From NCBI RefSeq assembly GCF_003416895.1, contig NZ_QVIO01000002.1, positions 682,001 to 746,000 on the forward strand: a stretch of DNA of 64,000 nucleotides, read 5' to 3'. Position numbers and translations under genes: made by a program. The notes under the pieces are model-generated. The model was not told the DNA's origin. It was given only the letters and a program-made list of their open reading frames with translations, and made no database searches. Origin of the DNA: Duganella sp. BJB476. GTDB taxonomy: Bacteria > Pseudomonadota > Gammaproteobacteria > Burkholderiales > Burkholderiaceae_D. Of this stretch, positions 26,286 to 34,658 are shown piece by piece. The stretch's first letter is position 1. Each line of letters starts with the position of its first letter.

Positions 26286-27320
26286 GTGACGGGAATCAAA
26301 TACATCGGCGCGGCAGAACGCATTTATCCCGTCTACAAGCTCATTCCGCTGACGCGGCACCTGGTCGCCGCCGGCATCCCGGCCGAGCACACGCTGGCCG
26401 GCGCCGACATCGCGCCGGCCGACTTGAGCGATCCTTATTTCTTCATTTCGCGGCAACAGGTCACCACCGTCTTCGACAACTTCCTGCGCCTGACGCCGGG
26501 GCAACTCAGTCCGCTGGAACTGGGCGCCTCCTTTCACCTGACCGACTACGGCTTTTACGGTTATGCCCTGCTCAGCAGCGCGACCGTGCGCGCCGCCGTC
26601 AACTTCGGGCTCGCCTACCGCGAGCTGGCCACGCCCATCGTCGACCTCGAACTGGTGGAGGCGGGCGACGAAGCCATCTGGATCATCCGCGCCCTGCCCG
26701 GCTTCGCGCTGCACGAGACCACGGCGCGCTTCGTGCAGGAGTACCAGAGCGGCATCCTGCTGTCGCTGCACAAAAGCATATCGGGCAACGCCTTCCGCCT
26801 GCGCTCGGCCAGCTTCGGATTCAGCGTGCCGGCCGGCGCCGCGCATTACCACAGCGTGCTGAACTGCCCGATCGAGTTCGATGCGCCGCATACCGAATTG
26901 CGCTTCGATCTGGCCTGGCTGGAGCAGCGTCCGCTGGGCGCCCACGCCATCACCTTCCAGCTGGTGCAGGACACTTGCCAGGAAATGCTGGACCGCATCG
27001 GCGGCGGACGCGGCGTGGTCGGCGAGATCTACCGACACCTGCTGGGTCGGTCGGGCCAGTTCGCCAGCCTGGAGGACATGGCGACCCAGCTCGGCCTGCA
27101 TCCGCGCACGCTGCGGCGCAAGATCATCAGCGAGGGCTCGACGTACCAGAAAATCGTCGACGAGGTGAGGTTTAAGCTGGCGTCGACCTATCTGACGCGC
27201 ACCGAGATGACCCATGAGTCGATTTCGGAGCGGCTAGGCTTCAGCGATGCGTCGAGCTTCCGCCGCGCGTTCAAGCGGTGGGCGGGCCTGTCGCCGAATG
27301 AGTTCAAGCAGCGGCCGTGA
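26286..27320 (+). CDS. AraC-family regulator with Arabinose_bd-type N-terminal domain
   Basis: The 344-residue protein uses a GTG start at 26286 with AGGAG upstream. Residues about 20-215 match the N-terminal ligand domain seen in OruR/ArgR-like AraC proteins, and the C-terminus has the HTH pair ('MATQLGLHPRTLRRKI' and 'SISERLGFSDASSFRRAFKRW'). It follows the CoA-transferase/acyl-CoA dehydrogenase genes with 61 bp and likely controls them. Confidence 0.9.
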   Translation: MTGIKYIGAAERIYPVYKLIPLTRHLVAAGIPAEHTLAGADIAPADLSDPYFFISRQQVTTVFDNFLRLTPGQLSPLELGASFHLTDYGFYGYALLSSATVRAAVNFGLAYRELATPIVDLELVEAGDEAIWIIRALPGFALHETTARFVQEYQSGILLSLHKSISGNAFRLRSASFGFSVPAGAAHYHSVLNCPIEFDAPHTELRFDLAWLEQRPLGAHAITFQLVQDTCQEMLDRIGGGRGVVGEIYRHLLGRSGQFASLEDMATQLGLHPRTLRRKIISEGSTYQKIVDEVRFKLASTYLTRTEMTHESISERLGFSDASSFRRAFKRWAGLSPNEFKQRP

Positions 27321-27348
27321 TTTTGGGTATCCGGCGGTGAAATGAAAA

Positions 27349-27377
27349 CACCCTGCAAGCTTGCGGCTTGCAGGGTG
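27349..27377 (-). terminator. Rho-independent terminator of the second TonB receptor gene
   Basis: A perfect 12-bp stem (CACCCTGCAAGC and its complement) with a 5-nt loop is followed on the minus strand by TTTTCATTT. It sits 25 bp after the receptor stop. Confidence 0.88.
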
Positions 27378-27401
27378 CTGGGTCATCTCATCGCGACGAA
27401 C

Positions 27402-30173
27402 TTAGAAGGCGTACGTTGCGCTCACGTAAGCGGTCGCGCCGTGCGGATCGTAGTACGTAGGATCGTAACCAGCCTGGAAGTAGTTACCCAGGGTGATCGC
27501 CTCAGGCGGCTTGCGGTTGAGCAGGTTCTTCACACCCGCGCGCAGGTTCAGCCCCTTGACCAGACCGGAGTAGGACACTTGCGCATCCCAGGTCGAGAGC
27601 GAGCCAACGTGCACCGCATCGGTACCGGTGGCCGAGTCGAAGCGCGCTGCATCGTAGTAACCGGACTGGAAGTTCTGGGTCAGGTCGGCGCCCCAGTTCT
27701 TGTATTTCCAGTCCAGCGTCAGCTGGTGCTTCCAGCGGAAGATGATGCCGCCGGCACTGACCGCGTTCAACGGCGCGCCGTTGGCGTCGATGGTGTGCGC
27801 CACGCTAGGCTGGACAGTACCGTCCGGCAAGGTCTGATCGAACTTGCTGGTGTAGGTGCCGTTCAGGTGCGTGCTAAAGGTGCCGAAGTTATCGGTCTTG
27901 GCGATGCGCCAGCGCACGTCCAGGTCCAGCCCTTCGGTTTTCATGCCGCCGGCGTTCAGGTTGGTGGCGGTGATCTGCGAAATAGCGCCCGAGCCGTCAC
28001 GCTGCACCAGACCGGTGTACAGCGGGTTGCCGGCAAATGCCTGTCGCACGATCAGCTGCGGATCCAGCGTGGTGACCAGGTTGCTGACGTTGATTTTCCA
28101 GTAATCCAGCGCGAACGACAGGCCAGGCATCGGATCGATGACCAGCCCGATCGACGATTGCTCGGATTTCTCCGGCTTCAGCGCGGTATTGCCGCCCGTC
28201 AGCAGGGTGTACTGGCCGGAAGTCTTGGTGCCAGGATCGGTGAAGGTCGCGCTGGTGCCGAAGGTCTGCGGATTGAACAGCTCAGGCAGGGCCGCTTCGC
28301 GGAAACCGCGGCCATACGATGCGCGCACCAGCAGTTGCGACAGCGGCTGATAGCGGAAGCTGATCTTCGGATTGGTCGAGGTCGCGGTCGGGAATTTGTC
28401 GGTACGCACCGCCAGATCGCCTTCCAGCTCCTTCAGGATCGGCACGTTCAATTCGCCAAACAGCGCCGACGAGTGACGCGATGCCGACAGCGGCAATGCC
28501 TGGGCGCCGTAGCCGGCGATGTCGCCCGACTGGAACGCCGCGCTCGGGTTGAGGTTCAGGTTCTCGTTGCTGATCGAACCACCCACCGCGAACTTGGCGG
28601 TACCGGCCGGCAGCTGGTACAGGTCGCCGGAAACGCGCGCCTGCAGGGCGTCATTGCTCAGCTGCGAATTGATCATCGGGCCGTTGTAATTGGTCGCCCG
28701 GATTTGCGCGGCCAAGGCCGGCGTCTGGGTCGCCGCGTACGGGTTGAAGGCATTGTTATTGCTCAGCAGCTTGGCCAGCGCCAGTTGCGACTGGTAGCCA
28801 TCCTGCGTGACTTCGCTGACGTCGCTGACGTTGTGGACGTAGGCGACATCGTAGTCATAGCCCTTGATGGTGCCGCGCATGCCGATCACCAGGTGCGACA
28901 GCTTGGCCAGATCCTCGTGCAGGCGATTGCCGCCGTCGAAGGCGCGATAGCTGACGGTGACCGGTTGGCCGGCCGAGTCCGTGCCCGCCAGGAAGCTGGT
29001 CGGGTAATAGGGGCTGCTCGGCGACAGGATGATGGCTGGATAGACATCGGCTTTCTGGAACGCCAGGTCATCCTTCAGGAAGTTGGTGTTGTACGGCGAC
29101 GGCTGGGCCAGGGTGATGGTGTTCTGCTGCGAGTGGAAGCCTTCCACGAACACTTCATTGTTTTCGTTGAGCTTGAAGCGCAGGCTGGCCGCGACGTTGG
29201 CGCGCTTGACTTCAGGCATCAGCGCGACCAGTGGCGCCGGATTGTAGCGGCAGCTGCCGGTGTTGGCGTCGAAGGTGCTGCCGTTCTGGGCGCAGTTGGC
29301 GCCGTTGTTGTCGCTCAGCGGATTGCCCAGCGGGTCGCCGATCGAATTCAGGCGGTGCGGAATCACGCCGCCGGCGTTCGGCGTGGTGTACGGATCGAAG
29401 GTGTTGATGTTGCCGCTGTTGGTGGCGCTGGCTTCACGCAGGCCATTGTCGTTCCATGCCTTGTTGGCGTAGCCGCGCTGGCGGCCGAGGATCTGCTTGT
29501 CCTTGCCGACGTCGGCCGACACGGTGATGTTGTAGCGGTCCGTATCGAAATCACCCCAGCCCGCGATAATCGAGGCCTTGGTATTGCCGCCGCCGCCATC
29601 CTTGGTGCCGCTGCCGTAGCCGCTCACTTCGACGCCGCTGAAGTTGTTGCGCAGGATGAAGTTGATCACACCGCCGATGGCGTCGGAGCCGTACACGCCG
29701 GAAGCGCCGTCCTTCAGCAGTTCGACGTGGTCGACCGAGGCCAGCGGAATGGCGTTGATGTCGACCGTGGTGCCGTCGGTGGCGTAGTTGGCCAGGCGGC
29801 GGCCGTTGACCAGAATCAGCGTCTTGCTCGCGCCGATGCCGCGCAGACTGGCCGAGGACAGGCCGTAGGTGGATGCGCCGACGCCCTGGGCCGCGTTGAC
29901 CGCGCCCACCTGGGTGTTCGAGCTGATCGAGGCAAGCAGTTGTTCGGTCGAGGTGACACCCATTTTCTGGATATCTTCACGGGTGACGGTCTGCACCGGC
30001 AACGCGCCCTCGGCCTGGGCCCGCTTGATCGACGAACCGGTGATTTCAACGCGCTGCAGCGGTGGCTCGGCCGCGGTCTGTGCCTGGGCCACAGCGGCGG
30101 CGCCCAGTCCCAGCATCACGGTGCCGGAGAACATCAGGCGCAGCGAGCGCGAGATAATTTTTTCTGTTGTCAT
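27402..30173 (-). CDS. TonB-dependent outer membrane receptor
   Basis: The 923-residue protein is placed at the ATG at 30173, with GGGA upstream and a clean signal peptide ending 'AVAQAQ'; the open frame extends to 30251. The plug domain (about 45-165) begins 'VEITGSSIKRAQAEG' and has 'VELLKDGASGVYGSDAIGG'. The barrel ends in 'TAYVSATYAF', with the terminal Phe expected for BAM recognition. It lies alone with its own strong terminator. The ligand is unknown. It is a distant paralogue of the receptor at 3350-6037. Confidence 0.93.
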   Translation of the reverse strand: MTTEKIISRSLRLMFSGTVMLGLGAAAVAQAQTAAEPPLQRVEITGSSIKRAQAEGALPVQTVTREDIQKMGVTSTEQLLASISSNTQVGAVNAAQGVGASTYGLSSASLRGIGASKTLILVNGRRLANYATDGTTVDINAIPLASVDHVELLKDGASGVYGSDAIGGVINFILRNNFSGVEVSGYGSGTKDGGGGNTKASIIAGWGDFDTDRYNITVSADVGKDKQILGRQRGYANKAWNDNGLREASATNSGNINTFDPYTTPNAGGVIPHRLNSIGDPLGNPLSDNNGANCAQNGSTFDANTGSCRYNPAPLVALMPEVKRANVAASLRFKLNENNEVFVEGFHSQQNTITLAQPSPYNTNFLKDDLAFQKADVYPAIILSPSSPYYPTSFLAGTDSAGQPVTVSYRAFDGGNRLHEDLAKLSHLVIGMRGTIKGYDYDVAYVHNVSDVSEVTQDGYQSQLALAKLLSNNNAFNPYAATQTPALAAQIRATNYNGPMINSQLSNDALQARVSGDLYQLPAGTAKFAVGGSISNENLNLNPSAAFQSGDIAGYGAQALPLSASRHSSALFGELNVPILKELEGDLAVRTDKFPTATSTNPKISFRYQPLSQLLVRASYGRGFREAALPELFNPQTFGTSATFTDPGTKTSGQYTLLTGGNTALKPEKSEQSSIGLVIDPMPGLSFALDYWKINVSNLVTTLDPQLIVRQAFAGNPLYTGLVQRDGSGAISQITATNLNAGGMKTEGLDLDVRWRIAKTDNFGTFSTHLNGTYTSKFDQTLPDGTVQPSVAHTIDANGAPLNAVSAGGIIFRWKHQLTLDWKYKNWGADLTQNFQSGYYDAARFDSATGTDAVHVGSLSTWDAQVSYSGLVKGLNLRAGVKNLLNRKPPEAITLGNYFQAGYDPTYYDPHGATAYVSATYAF

Positions 30174-30584
30174 TTTTAGTCCCAATTTAAAAAAGAGCAT
30201 CACACCCCGTGACGGCGGCGTTCGGAATGGTTGGCTACTGCGCGGAAGCAATACTTCGTTGGTGCCAATCTTGTTTTTCGCTCAGCGGCGAACTCGGTGT
30301 CGACTCTGCAATGTATAGACAGGCAGGATCGGTCCAGATCAAAACATGGCTGGGAAAGCGGTGTCAACGGCCAAACCGGTTTTTGTATTTAAAGCAACAG
30401 TTACAAAACGAGATGTAATAAGACGGGAGTTTTAATACGTTCTTAAGCATTGCAAAAAGATATGACAACTTCAGAAAATTGCAGAATTTTTGTAATGAAT
30501 AATGCAATATTTAACGTATTAAATATGCATTTTTTGTGCCGACGGGATTTGGTGGGCGGGACCTGCCCGCGGGACGCGCCAGGC
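30174..30584. other. AT-rich upstream region of the TonB receptor
   Basis: About 400 bp is markedly AT-richer than its surroundings. It should carry the receptor promoter on the minus strand. No supported gene was seen; a 71-codon plus-strand frame at 30450-30665 runs through the terminator-like repeat and is rejected. Confidence 0.4.
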
Positions 30585-30662
30585 AATAAAAAAACGCCAG
30601 CACCGACCGCAATCTTGAGCGCGGGCTGGCTGGCGTTTTTTGTATTTCCTGGCGGAAGCGGT
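30585..30662. repeat. Direct repeat copy 1: terminator plus tRNA-Ser 3' end
   Basis: This 78-bp block is almost identical to 31582-31658, with one substitution and one single-base length difference. It includes a hairpin with ACGCCAGC / GCTGGCGT arms and T/A runs, and ends with the 3' acceptor end of tRNA-Ser including the encoded CCA (complement of TGGCGGAAGCGG). A partial tRNA end away from the real tRNA is typical of an attachment-site duplication left by an integrated element. Confidence 0.75.
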
Positions 30663-30805
30663 TAGAGCTTAACTGCTGGCAATTTTGGCCCTCTTAGTAG
30701 CGACGGCTCGCCACGTCTTGTGACGTCGCCGCCCGCGGGCATCCTATTTCAACATCGACGGCTCCGGAGTCGGCCAGCGCGCCCGCGCCCATGAGAAAAA
30801 AGCGC

Positions 30806-31102
30806 TTATGCACCATCTGTGTGCTGGTCAAATTCAATTCCGCCAATGTGGCGGAATGCGCGGTTGTAAACGAAGCATGCGATCCACACCATGACATAGG
30901 CCATCACCAGGTAAATAAAGGGAAATAGAAGCAAAACAAACATCGATGGTCCGATTGTATTTCCCGCTGCATCGACTGGCTGGGGCAAGAGCCAAAGACT
31001 GATAGCCATCGGAATCGCAAATATCAACGAGCTGACAGCCATGAGGATACCGAATACTTTGGCATTTTGATGAGGCGAGAGGCGGGTAATTTGTGTTCTC
31101 AT
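30806..31102 (-). CDS. Small two-TM membrane protein, unknown function
   Basis: The 98-residue protein starts at the ATG at 31102 ('MRTQITRLSPHQNAK'); an ATG at 31135 is also open. Two hydrophobic helices lie at about residues 17-40 and 58-85, separated by a short loop 'PQPVDAAGNTIGPS'. The C-terminus 'RHIGGIEFDQ' is polar. I know of similar small proteins in related bacteria only as uncharacterised. It is enclosed by the tRNA-Ser repeats and lies right after a broken gene, so it may belong to an element remnant. Confidence 0.55.
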   Translation of the reverse strand: MRTQITRLSPHQNAKVFGILMAVSSLIFAIPMAISLWLLPQPVDAAGNTIGPSMFVLLLFPFIYLVMAYVMVWIACFVYNRAFRHIGGIEFDQHTDGA

Positions 31103-31143
31103 ACTTTTCTTTGAGGTTGGGGTTAAATAGTCCATCTGTCGCG

Positions 31144-31401
31144 TCAGAGTGTGCTCGGGACAGTTATGATTTCCTGATCAATTTCCAGCTTTAACGATGT
31201 CAGCGAATACTTGGCGTGACGTACCGTCGCGCCCTTTTGATAGACAATCGAGAGTTGCATTGGGTCGAGCACTTCAAAGGAAAAGATGCGAATCTGCCGC
31301 AGGAACTTCACTGACTCATCCAGATCGCCATTATCTTTGTAGCCATCTAGCTAGAATATCATCTTGCTCGCCGGGAAAATACGCGGTTTGTCACGACGCA
31401 A
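31144..31401 (-). pseudogene. Interrupted gene remnant with in-frame stop
   Basis: On the minus strand, from a TTG at 31401, a frame encodes '...DKPRIFPASKMIF', then TAG at 31353-31351. It continues in the same frame for 68 codons with protein-like composition ('VKFLRQIRIFSFEVLDP') to TGA at 31144. The absence of a start after the TAG and continuity of the frame suggest decay by a nonsense change, or loss of the 5' part. The family was not recognised. It lies inside the tRNA-Ser repeat interval. Confidence 0.4.
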
Positions 31402-31447
31402 TGTGCGGGGATTTTATGCTGTGGCCTGGGTTGTAGAGTGTGCTGAT

Positions 31448-31566
31448 CGCGCGCCCTCGGCGCGCGAAGCTGCCGCGTAGCGGCAGCAGTTGGGCGATTC
31501 GGAGCGGGATGGCCCTGCAGGGCCATGCCCTTCGAATCTCACACGCAGGGCCCGCAGGGGCCCTGC
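31448..31566. repeat. Cluster of four consecutive perfect or near-perfect palindromes
   Basis: Four hairpins follow each other. Hairpin 1 is 31448-31466 (8-bp stem, 3-nt loop). Hairpin 2 is 31469-31487 (8-bp stem, 3-nt loop). Hairpin 3 is 31496-31538, a long stem around CTGCAG with small bulges closed by GATTCG/CGAATC. Hairpin 4 is 31545-31566 (9-bp stem, 4-nt loop). Hairpin 4 splits a partial inverted copy of the tRNA-Ser 3' end. The region is noncoding. Confidence 0.8.
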
Positions 31567-31578
31567 TCGCTTCCGCCA
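31531..31578 (+). repeat. Inverted partial copy of tRNA-Ser 3' end, split by a 25-bp palindrome
   Basis: TTCGAATCTCAC (31531-31542) and CGCTTCCGCCA (31568-31578) are contiguous in the real tRNA-Ser but here are separated by a 25-bp insert carrying a hairpin. The copy faces the functional tRNA gene and shares the central terminator with it. No 5' half is present, so it is not a gene. Confidence 0.7.
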
Positions 31579-31656
31579 GGAAATAAAAAAACGCCAGCAC
31601 CGACCGCGATCTTGAGCGCGGGCTGGCTGGCGTTTTTTTATTTCCTGGCGGAAGCG
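31568..31656. terminator. Terminator of tRNA-Ser within a 31-bp perfect inverted repeat
   Basis: Arms 31568-31598 and 31626-31656 are perfectly complementary. Inner parts ACGCCAGC / GCTGGCGT with flanking A and T runs form a bidirectional rho-independent terminator. Outer parts are the two opposed tRNA-Ser acceptor ends. On the minus strand it ends the tRNA-Ser transcript. Confidence 0.8.
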
Positions 31657-31658
31657 GT
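31582..31658. repeat. Direct repeat copy 2, overlapping the tRNA-Ser 3' end
   Basis: Partner of 30585-30662. It contains the terminator hairpin and the last 13 bases of the tRNA gene including CCA. The interval between copies is about 0.9 kb. Confidence 0.75.
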
Positions 31659-31735
31659 GAGATTCGAACTCACGAACAGTTTAACCCGTCGCTAGTTTTC
31701 AAGACTAGTGCCTTCAACCACTCGGCCACGCTTCC
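31646..31735 (-). tRNA. tRNA-Ser (anticodon UGA)
   Basis: The 90-nt gene has a 7-bp acceptor stem GGAAGCG/CGCTTCC, discriminator G and encoded CCA. The anticodon stem-loop CTAGT-CTTGAAA-ACTAG gives anticodon TGA. A class II long variable arm (around GCGACGGGTTAAACTGTTCGT) and the T-loop TTCGAAT are present. It reads UCA/UCG serine codons. A TATAAT -10 box lies at 31748-31753, just upstream on the minus strand. Confidence 0.96.
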
Positions 31736-31989
31736 TAAGTGTGCAGCATTATACAGATTTCACCCCCGACTGGGTGCCAAAACCCTGACGACTGACCACC
31801 CTTTCCTTCATGTCACCCCAGCAAAGTTTCAAATAAACAATACAGTTGTTTTTTTGAAAAACAAGTTGTAATATTTTCTTGGCTTCGATACCATAGAACT
31901 TAGTAATTAATTGAAATTGTTTTTCCCACGAGAAATAGCTCCCTGCGGAAATTTATCGCATCCTAACCCAACAGAATTGACGGGAATTT

Positions 31990-32493
31990 ATGAACTTTAA
32001 ATCCACCATCCTTGCGGCAGCGCTGCTGGTTGCTTCCGCAGTTGCTTCGGCAAACACCACTATCGTCCTGACCCCAACGGCGACGCCTCACTTATTCTCG
32101 GGCACCTTCGCCGGCTACGCTACGACCAACACTTTTGATCTGGACCTGACCCACTTCGCCAGCGCCAGCAATTTTTTCGGTCAGGTGTCGGCTAACTTCA
32201 CCGGCGGCGCCGGCTATGACGTTACCGGTGTCAGCCTGGACGGCCACAGTTTCGTTCCAGTACTCGACCTGACCTTCGGCAACAACGGTGTCGACTACTG
32301 GCAGCTGCTGAAGCCAACACTGACCAACACGCTGCACCACATCACCGTGACCGGTACGCCGCTGATCAACACCCAGGGCTTCGTTGGTTCGCTGTCGTTG
32401 AAAGTCACTCCGGTACCGGAACCTGAAACCTACGCGATGATGATCGCCGGCCTGGGCCTGGTTGGCTTCATGGCACGCCGCCGCAAGGCATAA
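31990..32493 (+). CDS. FxDxxF-type PEP-CTERM sorting-signal protein
   Basis: The 167-residue protein has a signal peptide of about 21 residues ('ASAVASA'). The body contains 'TFDLDLTHF', fitting the FxDxxF motif of this subfamily. The C-terminus has 'VPEPETYAMMIAGLGLVGF' followed by 'MARRRKA', the PEP-CTERM signal with a TM helix and basic tail. Exosortase/XrtA systems should cut at this signal and deliver the protein to the envelope or exopolysaccharide. No exosortase gene is in the window. It stands alone with a strong terminator. Confidence 0.9.
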   Translation: MNFKSTILAAALLVASAVASANTTIVLTPTATPHLFSGTFAGYATTNTFDLDLTHFASASNFFGQVSANFTGGAGYDVTGVSLDGHSFVPVLDLTFGNNGVDYWQLLKPTLTNTLHHITVTGTPLINTQGFVGSLSLKVTPVPEPETYAMMIAGLGLVGFMARRRKA

Positions 32494-32527
32494 TGCTTTG
32501 CCGGCGCCGACGGCGTCCGGCATCAGC

Positions 32528-32558
32528 AAAAAAAAACAGACCTCGGTCTGTTTTTTTT
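32528..32558. terminator. Bidirectional terminator
   Basis: ACAGACC and GGTCTGT stems are flanked by long A and T runs. It lies between the PEP-CTERM stop (32493) and the convergent GGDEF-EAL stop (32571), so it can serve both. Confidence 0.9.
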
Positions 32559-32570
32559 CGTCCATACGAC

Positions 32571-34655
32571 TCAGGCGGCCCGGCTGGCCTGCCCCGGCGT
32601 CCAGTTCTCGCGCAGCGCCTGCTCGAACGCTTCTGCTTCCAGCGGCCGCGAGAACAGATAGCCCTGCACTTCGTCGCAGCCCGAATTCTTCAAGAACGCC
32701 AGCTGCTCGACCGTCTCCACGCCCTCGGCGATGACTTTGTGCTTGAGCTGCTGCGCAATGCTGATGATGGTGTTGGCGATCGCGCAGTCATTGGCGTCGC
32801 CAGGGATGCCGATGGTGAACGAGCGGTCGATCTTCAAGGTGTCGATAGGGAAGCGCTTCAGGTACGACAGGCTCGAATAGCCGGTGCCGAAATCGTCCAG
32901 CGACAAGGTCACGCCCAGCGCCGTGATGCGGTCCATGATGCCGATCACGCGGTCGATGTTGTGCATCAGCGTGCTTTCGGTGATCTCCAGCTCCAGCCAG
33001 GTCGGCTCCAGCCCGTAGCGCGTCAGCGTCTCTTGCACCCGCCCCGGCAAGGCCGAGGTGAACTCGCGCGCCGACACATTGACCGCCAGCCGTATCGGCG
33101 GCAAGCCCGCATCCTTCCACACCTTGGCCTGCGCGCAGGCCGCTTCCAGCACCCATTCGCCGACCTGCACCACCAGCCCGGTGGCCTCGGCCAGCGGGAT
33201 GAACTCGATCGGCGGCACCAGGCCGCGCACCGGATGGCGCCAGCGCACCAGCGCCTCGGCGCCGATGATCTTGCCGCTGTCGATGCTGAACTTGGGCTGG
33301 TAGTGCAGCAGCAGCTCGCCGTGGCCCAGCGCGTGGCGCAGCCCCGATTCGATCCGCATGCGTTCCTGCATGCCCTGGTTCATGTCCTGGCTGTAGAACG
33401 CGACGTGATCGCCTTCCGCCCCGCCCTCCTGCTTGGCGCGGTACATGGCGATGTCGGCCAGCCGCAGCAGGGTCTCGGCGTCGCCGCCGTCCTGCGGGTA
33501 GACGCTGATGCCGATGCTGCCGCCCACGCGCAGGTCGTGGCCGTCGATCAGGATCGGCGTGTTGAGCGTGCCCAGCAGCTTTTGCGCCACCATGCTCGCT
33601 TCGAAATGCTGGCCGATGTCGAACAGGCCGACGGCGAATTCGTCGCCGCCCAGCCGCGCCACCAGGTCCTGGTCACGCAGCACGGCGCGGAAGCGGCGCG
33701 CCACTTCGCGCAGCAGCTCGTCGCCGATCTTGCGGCCCAGGGTGTCGTTGATCAGCTTGAAGCGGTTGAGGTCGATGAACAGCACGCAGCCGTGCAGCTT
33801 GCTGCGCTGGGCCACGGTCAGGGCCTGGTCGACCAGTTTGGTCAGCAGCGAACGGTTCGGCAGGTTGGTCAGCGCGTCGTAGTAGGCCAGGTGGTGGATG
33901 CGCTCTTCCGCCATCTTGCGTTCGGTGATGTCGGTCAGGTAGGCGATCAGGCCGATGGCGCGATCGTTGATGTCGCGCAGCGGCGACAGCGACAGGCTGG
34001 CCCAGAACACTTCGCCCGATTTTTTCTTGCGCCGCACTTCCATCAGGCGTCCGCCCTGCTCCAGGAAAGTGTCGTCGAAACTCTCGTCTTCGTCGTCGTA
34101 CAGGAACAGGATGTTGCGCCCCACCGCTTCCACCGAGCTGTAGCCGAACAGGCGCTCCGCGCCCTTGTTCCAGCTGATGATGAAGCCGCTCATGTCCATG
34201 GTCAGCACCGACTCGTGGATATGGTCGAGGATCTGCGCCTGGTGCTGCAACTGCGATTCCACCTGCACGTAGGCGTGGGTGGAGCGCTGCGCCAGCGCGT
34301 GCACCTGCAACACGCTGCCGGCCAGGTTGGCCAGGCTGGCCAGGTGCTCGCGGTCGAGCGAGCTGTAGCGCTCGCGGCCGGACACCACGAAGCGGCCGAA
34401 ATATTCGTCGTCGAACAGGATGTCCTGGGTCAGGCTGGGCACCGCGTCGTCATTGGCGGCCAGCACTTCGATCACCGGCGGCTTGAGCAGCATGGCGTGG
34501 GTGTCGGCCGGCAGGAATTCGCCCAGCGGACTGTTCATCACGCTGCGGACGATGCGCCCCAGCTCCTCGGCCAGCGCCGCTCCGCGCAAGCGCAACACCG
34601 CGTCGCATAAAGCCGCGCTGTTGCTCAGGAAATCGGAGACGGGATGCGCGACCAT
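32571..34655 (-). CDS. PAS-GGDEF-EAL c-di-GMP signalling protein
   Basis: The 694-residue protein has a GAF-like N-terminal region (about 1-130) and a PAS domain with PAC ('[15 protein letters not shown]' to 'DITERK', about 135-255). A GGDEF domain with intact 'RLGGDEFA' (about 265-420) and an EAL domain with intact 'GAEALVRW' and '[17 protein letters not shown]' (about 435-685) follow. Both diguanylate cyclase and phosphodiesterase sites look complete, so net activity cannot be predicted. No TM helices were seen. It lies 3 bp downstream of the HDOD gene and is co-transcribed with it. Confidence 0.94.
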   Translation of the reverse strand: MVAHPVSDFLSNSAALCDAVLRLRGAALAEELGRIVRSVMNSPLGEFLPADTHAMLLKPPVIEVLAANDDAVPSLTQDILFDDEYFGRFVVSGRERYSSLDREHLASLANLAGSVLQVHALAQRSTHAYVQVESQLQHQAQILDHIHESVLTMDMSGFIISWNKGAERLFGYSSVEAVGRNILFLYDDEDESFDDTFLEQGGRLMEVRRKKKSGEVFWASLSLSPLRDINDRAIGLIAYLTDITERKMAEERIHHLAYYDALTNLPNRSLLTKLVDQALTVAQRSKLHGCVLFIDLNRFKLINDTLGRKIGDELLREVARRFRAVLRDQDLVARLGGDEFAVGLFDIGQHFEASMVAQKLLGTLNTPILIDGHDLRVGGSIGISVYPQDGGDAETLLRLADIAMYRAKQEGGAEGDHVAFYSQDMNQGMQERMRIESGLRHALGHGELLLHYQPKFSIDSGKIIGAEALVRWRHPVRGLVPPIEFIPLAEATGLVVQVGEWVLEAACAQAKVWKDAGLPPIRLAVNVSAREFTSALPGRVQETLTRYGLEPTWLELEITESTLMHNIDRVIGIMDRITALGVTLSLDDFGTGYSSLSYLKRFPIDTLKIDRSFTIGIPGDANDCAIANTIISIAQQLKHKVIAEGVETVEQLAFLKNSGCDEVQGYLFSRPLEAEAFEQALRENWTPGQASRAA

Positions 34656-34658
34656 GGC

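Noticed and set aside
27342..30179. 945-codon plus-strand open frame
   Set aside because: It mirrors the second TonB receptor and starts within that gene's terminator; a shadow of high-GC codon use.
30450..30665. 71-codon plus-strand ORF
   Set aside because: It reads through the terminator-like repeat and has no ribosome binding site; the product is not protein-like.
31197..31436. 79-codon plus-strand ORF
   Set aside because: It is antisense to the better supported gene remnant and has low-information composition.
31391..31600. 69-codon minus-strand ORF across the palindrome cluster
   Set aside because: It is made of the hairpins themselves and the tRNA terminator; an artefact of palindromic GC-rich DNA.
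31448..31656. CRISPR array
   Set aside because: The repeats are different self-complementary palindromes with irregular spacing, not identical direct repeats with spacers.
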